A stretch of DNA of 64,000 bases, taken from assembly GCF_014195485.1 (NCBI RefSeq), contig NZ_JACIBU010000001.1, forward strand, positions 1,178,001 through 1,242,000, given 5' to 3'. This document shows, one piece after another, positions 31,918-39,392 of this stretch. Under the pieces are notes generated by a model. The model saw only the letters and a list, made by a program, of their open reading frames with translations. It had not been told where the DNA came from and did not search any database. The position numbers and the translations under genes are program-made. This DNA is from Modestobacter versicolor (GTDB lineage Bacteria; Actinomycetota; Actinomycetes; Mycobacteriales; Geodermatophilaceae). Numbering within the stretch: the stretch's first letter is position 1; each line of letters opens with the position of its first letter.

Positions 31918-33047
31918 GCGCTCCTCCGGGAGGGCTCGGTGGTGGTGGGGACGGTCGGGTCGCCGGGGAACCAGCGGCGGGCGGCCCGGAGCGAGACGTG
32001 GACGAGCGCGACGAGCACCGGCACCTCGATCAGCGGGCCGACGACGCCGGCGAGGGCCTGGCCGGAGGTGACGCCGAAGGTGCCGATCGCCACGGCGATG
32101 GCCAGCTCGAAGTTGTTGCCGGCGGCGGTGAAGGCGAGCGTGGCGGTCTTCGCGTAGCCCAGCCGCAGCCGCATGCCGAGCAGGAACGAACCGCCGAACA
32201 TCAGCGCGAAGTAGGCCAGCAGCGGCAGCGCGATCCGGACGACGTCCCAGGGGTTCGACGTGATGGCGTCGCCCTGCAGGGCGAACAGCATGACGATGGT
32301 GAACAGCAGCCCGTAGAGCGCCACCGGGCCGATCCGCGGCAGGAACCGGCCCTCGTACCAGTCGCGGCCCTTGCTGCGCTCGCCGATCGTGCGGGTGAGG
32401 AACCCGGCGACCAGCGGGATGCCGAGGAAGACCAGCACCGAGACGACGATGGCCCACACGCTGAACTCCGCCGAGGTGGTCGGCAGGCCCAGCCAGCCGG
32501 GGAGCACCTGCAGGTAGAACCAGCCGAGCGCGCCGAAGGCGAGGATCTGGAACACGGAGTTGATCGCGACCAGGACGGCGGCGGCCTCCCGGTCACCGCA
32601 GGACAGGTCGTTCCAGATCAGCACCATGGCGATGCACCGGGCCAGGCCGACGATGACCAGGCCGGTGCGGTACTCGGGCAGGTCGGGCAGCAGCACCCAG
32701 GCCAGGCCGAACATCAGCGCCGGCCCGATCAGCCAGTTCAGCACCAGCGAGGCGGCCAGCAGCCTGCGGTCGCCGGTGACCCGGTCCAGCTCGGAGTACC
32801 GGACCTTGGCCAGCACCGGGTACATCATCAGCAGCAGCCCGACCGCGATCGGCAGGCTCACCTCGCCGACCCGGACGGCGTCCAGCGCGTCGTCGAGGCC
32901 CGGCACCAGCCGGCCGAGCAGCAGACCGGCGACCATCGCCACCAGGATCCACACCGGCAGGAACCGGTCCAGCGTCGACAGCCGGGCCAGCACCGGGGTC
33001 TCCACGTCGGTGGCCGGCCGGGGGGTCTCGGCGACGGTGTCGCTCAT
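31914..33047 (-). CDS. acr3: Arsenite efflux permease Acr3
   Basis: 377 residues with ten hydrophobic helices. The family marks are clear: LARCIAMVLIWNDLSCGD near residue 140 holding the essential cysteine, LAFTAAGNNFELAIAVAIGTFG near 300, and VGPLIEVPVLVALVHVSL near 335. It exports arsenite (and perhaps antimonite) across the cytoplasmic membrane. ATG 33047 is preceded by GGAGCAG. First gene of the acr3-arsC operon, with two ArsR sites just upstream. Confidence 0.92.
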   Translation of the reverse strand: MSDTVAETPRPATDVETPVLARLSTLDRFLPVWILVAMVAGLLLGRLVPGLDDALDAVRVGEVSLPIAVGLLLMMYPVLAKVRYSELDRVTGDRRLLAASLVLNWLIGPALMFGLAWVLLPDLPEYRTGLVIVGLARCIAMVLIWNDLSCGDREAAAVLVAINSVFQILAFGALGWFYLQVLPGWLGLPTTSAEFSVWAIVVSVLVFLGIPLVAGFLTRTIGERSKGRDWYEGRFLPRIGPVALYGLLFTIVMLFALQGDAITSNPWDVVRIALPLLAYFALMFGGSFLLGMRLRLGYAKTATLAFTAAGNNFELAIAVAIGTFGVTSGQALAGVVGPLIEVPVLVALVHVSLRAARRWFPGDPTVPTTTEPSRRSA

Positions 33048-33069
33048 GCGGGGGCTGCTCCTCGGGTTC

Positions 33070-33139
33070 ATCGACACCGGTCGATGTCCGTGGTGAGGAT
33101 GCCCGGGGTATCGACAGCCGTCAATGTCCGGCCGATACT
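33070..33139. promoter_or_regulatory. Paired ArsR operators and arsR promoter
   Basis: ATCGACACCGGTCGAT (33070-33085) and ATCGACAGCCGTCAAT (33110-33125) are related inverted repeats 40 bp apart in the acr3/arsR divergent region. The plus-strand promoter TCGACA (33111-33116), 17 bp, GATACT (33134-33139) lies over the second site, and arsR starts 6 nt later. The first site is placed to control acr3. Confidence 0.78.
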
Positions 33140-33145
33140 GGCCCG

Positions 33146-33502
33146 GTGGACACCGCGCGGACGCAGCTGCTGGAGCTGGTCGACGTCGGCTGCACGCCCG
33201 CGGCGCTCGCCGACGCCATGAGCGCCGAGGCCGCCACCGAGCTCGCCCGCACGCTCAAGGCGCTCGCCGACCCGGCCCGGCTGCGGGTGCTCTCCCTGGT
33301 CGCCGGCGCCGAGGGCCGCGAGGTCTGCGCCTGCGACCTGACCACCCCGCTGGGGCTCTCCCAGCCGACGGTGTCGCACCACCTGAAGGTGCTCGTCGAC
33401 GCCGGCTTCCTGCAGCGCGACAAGCGCGGCGTCTGGGCGTACTACTCGCTGGTGCCCGGCGCGCTGGACCGGGTCACCGGCGCGCTGCCCGGCGCGCGCT
33501 GA
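33146..33502 (+). CDS. arsR: ArsR arsenite-responsive repressor
   Basis: 118 residues. The winged helix has LKALADPARLRVLSLV and LSQPTVSHHLKVLVDAGFL. Cys61 and Cys63 (EVCACDL) with Cys16 near the N terminus form a three-thiol site like that of Corynebacterium ArsR for As(III)/Sb(III). GTG 33146 lies 6 nt after the -10, so the message is probably leaderless. It represses itself and the divergent acr3-arsC operon through the two operators. Confidence 0.9.
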   Translation: MDTARTQLLELVDVGCTPAALADAMSAEAATELARTLKALADPARLRVLSLVAGAEGREVCACDLTTPLGLSQPTVSHHLKVLVDAGFLQRDKRGVWAYYSLVPGALDRVTGALPGAR

Positions 33503-33518
33503 CCCCGCCCGCGCCTGC

Positions 33519-34730
33519 TCAGCCCAGCAGCACTCCCCCGCGCACCACGACCCGCGGCGCGGCGTGCCGGGCCAGCAGGTCGACGGTGCGGGTCGCGTCG
33601 TGCACCAGCAGGTCGGCCGGCCCGCCGACCCGCAGGCCGTACCCGCCCAGCCCGAGCACCCGGGCCGCCGACGTGGTCACCAGGTCGACGAGCACCTCCT
33701 GCTGCGGCCCGGTGCGCATGTCGAGCAGGTGCGCGGCGAGGAAGGCCACCTCCAGCAGGGAGTGCCGGCCGAACGGGTAGTAGGCGTCCTCGATGTCGTC
33801 CTGGCCCAGCGCCACCGCCACGCCCATCGCGACCGCCCGCTCCACCGGGAGCGCGACCGACCCGGTGTGCGGGTCGCTGACCAGCCCCAGGCCGACCTCG
33901 CGGGCCAGCGCGAGCACCGCGGCCTGCCGCTCGGCGTCGTAGTGCCCCAGCGCGCGGGCGTGGCAGGCGACCCCGCGGCCCGCCAGCCCGTGCCGGCGCA
34001 TCGCCTCGGCCAGCATCCGGGTGGTGTCGTAGCCGGGGTCCGGGGCGTCGTCGGTGAGCATCGCCACCCGCCGGCCCAGCCGGGCGGCCAGCGCGCAGGC
34101 CCACTCGACGTGCGCCTCCTGGTCGGCGGCCGACTCCTCGATCCACGGGATGCCGCCCACCACGTCGGCACCGGTGGCCAGCGCCTCCTCGACCAGCTCG
34201 GCGGCGCCCGGGTCGCGCAGCACGCCGTCCTGCGGGAAGGCGACGACCGAGACGTCGACCCGGCCGCGGAACTCCTCCCGGGCGGCCAGCACCGCCTGCA
34301 CCCCCACCAGCCCGGCCGCGGTGTCGACGTCGGCGAAGGCCTGGACGTGCAGCACCCCGTGCCGTTCGCCGTCGGCCAGCGCCTGCCGGACCGAGGGCAG
34401 CAGCCGCTCGAGCGTGTACTGCTCCTTGACCGCCCGGGCCAGGTCGATGCCCCGCGCGGAGTCGGCCATCCCGTCGCCGGTGTAGGCCTGCAGCGCCGCG
34501 TCGCCGATCCAGGGCAGCGTGCGCACCTTGTCCAGGTGCAGGTGCGCGTCGACGAAGGGCTCGGTGACCAGGCCGCCGTCGGCCGCGACGACCACCGCGC
34601 CCGCCGGGACCGGTTGCGCGCCGGCCGGCGGCAGGGCGGTCACCACGCCGCCGGCGCAGTGCACGTCGACGACCGCACCGCTGCGCAACCGCGCACCGGT
34701 GACGACGAGGTCAGCTGGGTCGGTGGTCAC
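33519..34730 (-). CDS. Amidohydrolase, cytosine deaminase-like
   Basis: 403 residues, TIM-barrel amidohydrolase. FVDAHLHLDKVRTLPW near residue 60 gives the HxH metal pair, HVQAFADVD near 125 and VACHARALGHYD near 215 further histidines, and LGQDDIEDAYYPFGRHSLLEVA near 295 the metal aspartate region. The closest pattern is CodA-type cytosine/creatinine/N-acyl deaminases; the substrate is undetermined. GTG 34730 lies 6 nt after a -10-like TACGAC inside an 11-bp inverted repeat, so its transcription is probably controlled there. Adjacent to a DMT permease on the same strand. Confidence 0.82.
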   Translation of the reverse strand: MTTDPADLVVTGARLRSGAVVDVHCAGGVVTALPPAGAQPVPAGAVVVAADGGLVTEPFVDAHLHLDKVRTLPWIGDAALQAYTGDGMADSARGIDLARAVKEQYTLERLLPSVRQALADGERHGVLHVQAFADVDTAAGLVGVQAVLAAREEFRGRVDVSVVAFPQDGVLRDPGAAELVEEALATGADVVGGIPWIEESAADQEAHVEWACALAARLGRRVAMLTDDAPDPGYDTTRMLAEAMRRHGLAGRGVACHARALGHYDAERQAAVLALAREVGLGLVSDPHTGSVALPVERAVAMGVAVALGQDDIEDAYYPFGRHSLLEVAFLAAHLLDMRTGPQQEVLVDLVTTSAARVLGLGGYGLRVGGPADLLVHDATRTVDLLARHAAPRVVVRGGVLLG

Positions 34731-34736
34731 GGCAGA

Positions 34737-34771
34737 GTCGTAGCAGGCGCAGATGTCGGCCCTGCTACGAC
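34737..34771 (-). promoter_or_regulatory. 11-bp inverted repeat over the amidohydrolase promoter
   Basis: GTCGTAGCAGG (34737-34747) and CCTGCTACGAC (34761-34771) are perfect complements around 13 nt, between the DMT permease stop and the amidohydrolase GTG. Because the left arm carries the likely -10, it looks like an operator; it could also act as a hairpin ending the permease transcript. Confidence 0.55.
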
Positions 34772-34774
34772 GGC

Positions 34775-35692
34775 TCAGGTGGCGGAGCCGGCCTCCTGCG
34801 GCACGGGCACCGGCGGGCGCGGCCGGTCGCGGCGGCGGGACAGCGCCACCCCGGCCAGGCAGACCGCCCCGCCGACGAAGGCCAGCCCCGGCGGCACCTC
34901 GTCCAGCAGCAGCCAGCCCAGCAGCACGACGATCGGCGGCACCAGGTAGGTGGTGGCGCCCAGCCGGCCGGCGTCCATCCGGGACAGCGCGTACGCCCAG
35001 GTGCTGAAGGCGATCGCCGTCGGGACCACGCCGAGGTAGACCATCCCGGCGATCGAGGAGCCCGGGGCGTCGGCGAGCTCGCCGGTCAGCACGCCCGCCC
35101 AGGGCAGGCAGCAGACCGCCCCCATCGCGCACGCGGTGAAGGTGACCTGCAGCGGCGGGAGCCTGCGCAGCAGCGGCTTCTGCGCCACCACGCCGCCGGC
35201 GTAGGTGACCGCGGCGACCACGCACAGCGCGACGCCGAGCAGGTCGGCCCCGGCGCTGCGGGTGGCGACCCCGATGAGCAGCACCCCGCAGAAGGCGACG
35301 CCCAGCCCGATCACCAGCCAGCGCGGGAAGCCCTCGCCCAGCAGCAGCCCCGCGAACACCGCGATCAGCACCGGGCCGATGTTCACCAGCATCGCCGTCG
35401 TCCCGGCGTCCAGGTGCTGCTCGGCGGCGTTGAGCGCGACGTTGTAGATGCCGAACCAGCCCACCCCGCAGACCACCAGCAGCCGCCACTCACCGGCGGT
35501 GGGCCGCACCCAGCCGCGCGGGGCCAGCAGCACGCCGAGCACCAGGGTGCCGACGACGAGCCGGCCCAGCGCCAGGGCCCCGGGCGACAGGTCCTCCCCC
35601 ACCGCGCGGATGCCGATGAAGGCCGACGCCCAGGCCAGCACGGTGACCACCACGGCCAGCAGGGTCAGCGGAGCTCGCGTCGCGGTGGGCAC
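34775..35692 (-). CDS. EamA/DMT-superfamily permease
   Basis: 305 residues with ten helices in two EamA repeats: AWASAFIGIRAVGEDLSPGALALGRL at the N terminus and GMVYLGVVPTAIAFSTWAYALSRM near 215, followed by LVPPIVVLLGWLLLDEVPPGL (shown in part). It probably exports or imports a small metabolite. GTG 35692 has a -10-like TAGGTT (35700-35705) 7 nt upstream. The downstream amidohydrolase is 44 nt away, so they may be co-transcribed. Confidence 0.83.
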   Translation of the reverse strand: MPTATRAPLTLLAVVVTVLAWASAFIGIRAVGEDLSPGALALGRLVVGTLVLGVLLAPRGWVRPTAGEWRLLVVCGVGWFGIYNVALNAAEQHLDAGTTAMLVNIGPVLIAVFAGLLLGEGFPRWLVIGLGVAFCGVLLIGVATRSAGADLLGVALCVVAAVTYAGGVVAQKPLLRRLPPLQVTFTACAMGAVCCLPWAGVLTGELADAPGSSIAGMVYLGVVPTAIAFSTWAYALSRMDAGRLGATTYLVPPIVVLLGWLLLDEVPPGLAFVGGAVCLAGVALSRRRDRPRPPVPVPQEAGSAT

Positions 35693-35823
35693 GACCGAGA
35701 ACCTACGGACGCCGGACGGCGGGGTCTCGCGGGTTCCGGACGCGGCATCCGGGCTGGCCGTCGACCGGCGGTCTCTGGCGGGATGGGTGCGGTCCGGTCG
35801 GTGCGGCAGGGCACGATGCGCAC

Positions 35824-36222
35824 ATGACCGAGTCCCGCCACCTCACCGTCTCGATCGACCGGCCCGCCGCAGCCGTCTACGCCTACGTCCGCGACCCCGC
35901 CCACCTGCCGGAGTGGGCCGCCGGGCTGGCCGGCGGCATCCGGCGCGAGCGCGGCGAGTGGGTGGCCGACTCCCCGATGGGCCGGGTGCTCGTGCGGTTC
36001 GTCCCGGTCAACGAGTACGGCGTGCTCGACCACGACGTGGTGCTGCCCGACGGGACTACCACCACGAACCCGCTGCGCGTGCTGGCCGACGGCCCGGATC
36101 GCAGTGACGTGGTGTTCACCGCGCGCCGGCAGCCGGCGATGACCGACGAGGAGTGGGCCGCCGACACCGACGCGATCACCGCCGACCTCGGCACCCTCAA
36201 GCGGGTGCTCGAGGCCGGCTGA
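35824..36222 (+). CDS. SRPBCC family protein
   Basis: 132 residues: LTVSIDRPAAAVYAYVRDPAHLPEWAAGL at the start (given in part), a central beta-rich region and a C-terminal helix DEEWAADTDAITADLGTLKRVLEAG. This is the SRPBCC helix-grip fold with an unknown ligand. ATG 35824 follows a -10-like CACGAT (35812-35817) by 6 nt. It converges on the SDR gene with 1 nt between stops. Confidence 0.8.
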   Translation: MTESRHLTVSIDRPAAAVYAYVRDPAHLPEWAAGLAGGIRRERGEWVADSPMGRVLVRFVPVNEYGVLDHDVVLPDGTTTTNPLRVLADGPDRSDVVFTARRQPAMTDEEWAADTDAITADLGTLKRVLEAG

Positions 36223-36223
36223 C

Positions 36224-36982
36224 TCAGCGCTCCTGGTCGGTGGGGCGCACCAGCACCTCGTTGACCGCGACGTGCGGTGGCTGGGTGACCAGGAAGAGCA
36301 CGGCGCGGGCGATGTCCTCGGCCTGCAGCGGCGTCATCGCCTGCGCCATCTCCTTCGACGCGCGCTTGGCCTCGGGCTGGGTGATGTGGTCGGTCAGCTC
36401 GGTCGCCACCGCACCGGGCTCGACCAGGCCGATCCGCACCCCGCGGCCGGTCACCTCCTGGCGCAGCGACTCGCTGAAGGCGTTCACCGCCCACTTGCTG
36501 GCGTTGTAGACCCCGGCGCCCTTGCGGGCCACCCGCCCGGCCACGCTGGACACGTTGACCACGTCGCCGGAGCCCTGCTCGACCATGCCCTCGATGGCGG
36601 CGTGGGTCATGTAGAGCACGCCCATGACGTTGGTCTGCAGCATCCGGCGCCAGTCCTCGGTGTCGGCGCCGACGATCGTGCCCAGCAGCATCACCCCGGC
36701 GTTGTTGACCAGGACGTCGAGCCCGCCCAGCTCTTCCCGGGTGCGGGCCACGGCGGCGGTGCAGGCCTGCTCGTCGGTGACGTCGAGGTCCAGCTGCAGC
36801 AGCCGGGCCCCGCCGTCGCGCAGCTTGCCGGCCAGCGCGTCCAGCCGGTCCCGGCGCCGCGCGCCGATCGCGACGGCGGCACCGGCCTCGGCCAGCGCGA
36901 TCGCCGTCGCCTCCCCGATGCCCGAGGACGCCCCGGTCACCAGGGCGACCTTCCCGGCCAGTGGCTGCGTGCTCCCGCTCAT
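36224..36982 (-). CDS. SDR-family NADP-dependent oxidoreductase
   Basis: 252 residues, classical short-chain dehydrogenase. Cofactor loop TGASSGIGEA at about 16-25, NNAG near 92, catalytic SSVAG with YNASKWA near 145-160. The specificity loop GARRRDR suggests NADP. The YdfG/serine dehydrogenase-like group fits best, but the substrate is unknown. ATG 36982 follows GGAGGAGGGG. Upstream on the same strand, 81 nt away, is the NUDIX gene. Confidence 0.87.
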   Translation of the reverse strand: MSGSTQPLAGKVALVTGASSGIGEATAIALAEAGAAVAIGARRRDRLDALAGKLRDGGARLLQLDLDVTDEQACTAAVARTREELGGLDVLVNNAGVMLLGTIVGADTEDWRRMLQTNVMGVLYMTHAAIEGMVEQGSGDVVNVSSVAGRVARKGAGVYNASKWAVNAFSESLRQEVTGRGVRIGLVEPGAVATELTDHITQPEAKRASKEMAQAMTPLQAEDIARAVLFLVTQPPHVAVNEVLVRPTDQER

Positions 36983-37063
36983 GCGTGCCCCTCCTCCGGG
37001 CCGCCGGTGCGACCCCTCGCCGAGGCCTGTGCCCCGCCGGGGCGGGCGCCACGCGCCCGCGGT

Positions 37064-37717
37064 TCAGCGGGCGAACGGCCCGGCCAGCACCGCCCACTGC
37101 AGCAGCAGGACGGTCTTGGCGTCGACGATCCCGGTGCCCACCTGCGCGAGCGCCTCGTCGATGCCCAGCTCGACGACCTCGATGTCCTCGCCCTCGTCGG
37201 CCAGCCCGCCGCCGTCGGTCTGCCGGGTGCCGCTGCCGTACGGGCCGGCGAAGAAGTGCAGCCGCTCGGTGACCGAGCCCGGGCTCATGAACAGGTCGAA
37301 GACGTGGGTGAGCTCGCCGACCCGGTGCCCGGTCTCCTCCTCGGCCTCCCGGCGCACCGCGGTCGCCGGGTCGTCGTCGTCCAGCAGGCCGGCGGCGGCC
37401 TCCAGCAGCAGGCCGTCGGGGTGGCCGTTGACGTAGGCGGGGAACCGGAACTGGCGGGTGAGCAGCACCGTCCGGCGGTCCGGGTCGTAGAGCAGCACGG
37501 TGGCGCCGTTCCCGCGGTCGTAGGTCTCCCGCTGCTCGGTGCTCCAGTGCCCGTCGCGGTGCCGCATGTCGAACGTCGTCCGGCGGAGCACGTACCAGTC
37601 GCTGCTCAGCAGCTCGACCTCGCGCACCCGGACGTCGTCGTTGCCGGTCAGGTCGCGGCCCACCCGGTCCAGGCCGGTGCGGCCCCGCCGGTCCGGCTCG
37701 TCGATCCCCGCGGTCAT
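37064..37717 (-). CDS. NUDIX hydrolase, NudK/GDP-mannose pyrophosphatase-like
   Basis: 217 residues. Near residues 110-135 the NUDIX box reads AGLLDDDDPATAVRREAEEETG, with the spacing of NudK rather than the strict Nudix consensus; one acidic position is Asp instead of Glu. GNGATVLLYDPDRRTVLLTRQFR before it and ERLHFFAG after it also fit NudK. It should hydrolyse a nucleotide sugar or ADP-ribose-type substrate. ATG 37717 follows GGGAGAA. Confidence 0.84.
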   Translation of the reverse strand: MTAGIDEPDRRGRTGLDRVGRDLTGNDDVRVREVELLSSDWYVLRRTTFDMRHRDGHWSTEQRETYDRGNGATVLLYDPDRRTVLLTRQFRFPAYVNGHPDGLLLEAAAGLLDDDDPATAVRREAEEETGHRVGELTHVFDLFMSPGSVTERLHFFAGPYGSGTRQTDGGGLADEGEDIEVVELGIDEALAQVGTGIVDAKTVLLLQWAVLAGPFAR

Positions 37718-37750
37718 GCCAGTTCTCCCTGCTCGGTGCGGACACGGTGC

Positions 37751-37780
37751 GGCCCGGCTCCTCCGCGGAGGAGCCGGGCC
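37751..37780 (-). terminator. Perfect 30-nt palindrome after the NCS2 permease
   Basis: A fully self-complementary 30-mer (15-bp arms, no fixed loop, core CTCCGCGGAG) starts 22 nt past the permease stop and ends 34 nt before the NUDIX start. Position and strength suggest a terminator. Confidence 0.7.
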
Positions 37781-37801
37781 GGTCGATCGGTGTGCTGGCG
37801 G

Positions 37802-39247
37802 TCAGCGCGGTGGGTTGGCCCGGTCGACGTCGGACGGGTCGGCCCCGCCGGCGCCGGCCCGGTGGCCACCGGTGGCGCCCAGCGCCGGGCCGGTGCCGCC
37901 GGCGAAACCGCCCTCGTCGTAGAGCGCCGCCTTCATCTCCGCCGGTGCCAGTGCCCGGGCGAGGTGCCAGCCGGCCACGGCCACGATCGTGCCCAGGGCG
38001 ATGCCCCCGAGGGAGAAGTTGTCGGTGAACGTCAGGTTGACGTTGCCGATCCCGATGATGATCCCGGCGGCCAGCGGCACCAGGTTGATCGGGTTGGCGA
38101 AGTCGACCCGGTTCTCCTTCCAGATCTTGGCGCCCAGCAGACCGATCATCCCGTAGAGGACGACGGTGATCCCGCCGAGCACGCCGCCCGGGGTGGCGTT
38201 GACGATCGCGCCGAACTTGGGCACCAGGCCGAGCAGGATCGCCACCAGCGCCGCGACGTAGTAGGCCGCGGTCGAGTAGACCCGGGTCGCGGCCATGACG
38301 CCGATGTTCTCCGCGTAGGTGGTCGTGGGCGAGCCGCCGACGGAGCTGGCGACCACGGTGCCGACGCCGTCGGCGAAGACCGCCCGGCCGAGCACCGGGT
38401 CGAGGTTGCGCTTGGTCATCTCGCCGACCGCCTTGACGTGCCCGGCGTTCTCCGCGACCAGCGCGATCACGGCCGGCAGCACCAGCAGCGAGAAGTTGAC
38501 CGAGAACGACGGCGCGGTGAGGTCGGGCAGGCCGAACCAGTCGGCCTGGCCGACCGCGTCGAGGTTGACCCGGTCGCGGGTGACCACCGCGCCGGTGCCG
38601 TCGGGGGAGGTGATCTGCCCGGCGGTGGCGTCCAGCAGCAGCGAGAGCAGGTAGCCGAACACCAGCCCGAGCAGGATCGAGATGCGGGCCCAGAAGCCGC
38701 GCAGCGCCAGCGAGACGACGATGACGAAGGTCATCGTGGCCAGCGCCGCCCACTGGTCCTGCGGCCAGTACGTGGCCGCGGCGACCGGGGCGAGGTTGAA
38801 GCCGATCAGCAGGACGACCGCGCCGGTGACGGCCGGCGGCAAAACCTTGTTGACCACGACGGTGCCGGCCCGCTGGATCAGCAGCCCGACCAGGGCCAGC
38901 ACGATGCCGGAGACCAGGATCGCGCCGACGACGTCGCCGCTGTCACCGCCCTGCGCCCGCACCGCGGCGACGCCGCCGACGAACGAGGCGCTGGTGCCCA
39001 GGTAGGACGGGACCTTCCCCTGCACGATGAGCAGGAAGATGATCGTCGCGATGCCGCTCATCATGATCGCGAGGTTCGCGTCCAGCCCCATGATGAGCGG
39101 GAAGACGAACGTCGCGCCGAACATGGCGACGACGTGCTGCGCGCCGATGCCGACGGTCAGCGGCCACGACAGCCGTTCGTCGGGCGCCACCGCCTCACCC
39201 AGCGGCGGGGTCTTCCCGTCCCCGTAGAGCTTCCAGCCGAACGCCAT
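37802..39247 (-). CDS. NCS2-family uracil/xanthine permease
   Basis: 481 residues with 12-14 hydrophobic segments. GAQHVVAMFGATFVFPLIMG near residue 35, VALVAENAGHVKAVGEM near 260 and SSVGGSPTTTYAENIGVMAATRVYS near 300 (shown in part) are NCS2 hallmarks; the Glu of AENAGH is the substrate-binding residue. UraA/PyrP-like rather than strict xanthine type, but the base carried is unsure. The C-terminal 40 residues are Gly-rich and disordered. It is downstream of a PucR regulator, suggesting purine or allantoin metabolism. Confidence 0.88.
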   Translation of the reverse strand: MAFGWKLYGDGKTPPLGEAVAPDERLSWPLTVGIGAQHVVAMFGATFVFPLIMGLDANLAIMMSGIATIIFLLIVQGKVPSYLGTSASFVGGVAAVRAQGGDSGDVVGAILVSGIVLALVGLLIQRAGTVVVNKVLPPAVTGAVVLLIGFNLAPVAAATYWPQDQWAALATMTFVIVVSLALRGFWARISILLGLVFGYLLSLLLDATAGQITSPDGTGAVVTRDRVNLDAVGQADWFGLPDLTAPSFSVNFSLLVLPAVIALVAENAGHVKAVGEMTKRNLDPVLGRAVFADGVGTVVASSVGGSPTTTYAENIGVMAATRVYSTAAYYVAALVAILLGLVPKFGAIVNATPGGVLGGITVVLYGMIGLLGAKIWKENRVDFANPINLVPLAAGIIIGIGNVNLTFTDNFSLGGIALGTIVAVAGWHLARALAPAEMKAALYDEGGFAGGTGPALGATGGHRAGAGGADPSDVDRANPPR

Positions 39248-39283
39248 CAGGTCCTCCTCGAGCAGCCCGCCGAGCGAAGTAGC

Positions 39284-39358
39284 TCAGCGCTGAGGGATCG
39301 CACAATGACAGCCGAACAGCCCGCGCACCAGAGGGCTGGAGGACACGTTCACGTCACG
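39284..39358 (-). promoter_or_regulatory. Candidate control region of the NCS2 permease
   Basis: The 145-nt gap before the permease holds a 12-bp palindrome CTCAGCGCTGAG (39284-39295) and ACACGTTCACGTCAC (39344-39358). The latter resembles CTCACGTTCAGTCAC (41338-41351) beside the PucR start, making it a candidate PucR site. Confidence 0.4.
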
Positions 39359-39392
39359 GCGAACGCGTGCGACGGGGCGTAACACCACCGAC

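Noticed and set aside
36272-39382. 1036-codon plus-strand open frame
   Set aside because: It is the antisense shadow of the SDR, NUDIX and NCS2 genes, which all have clear motifs.
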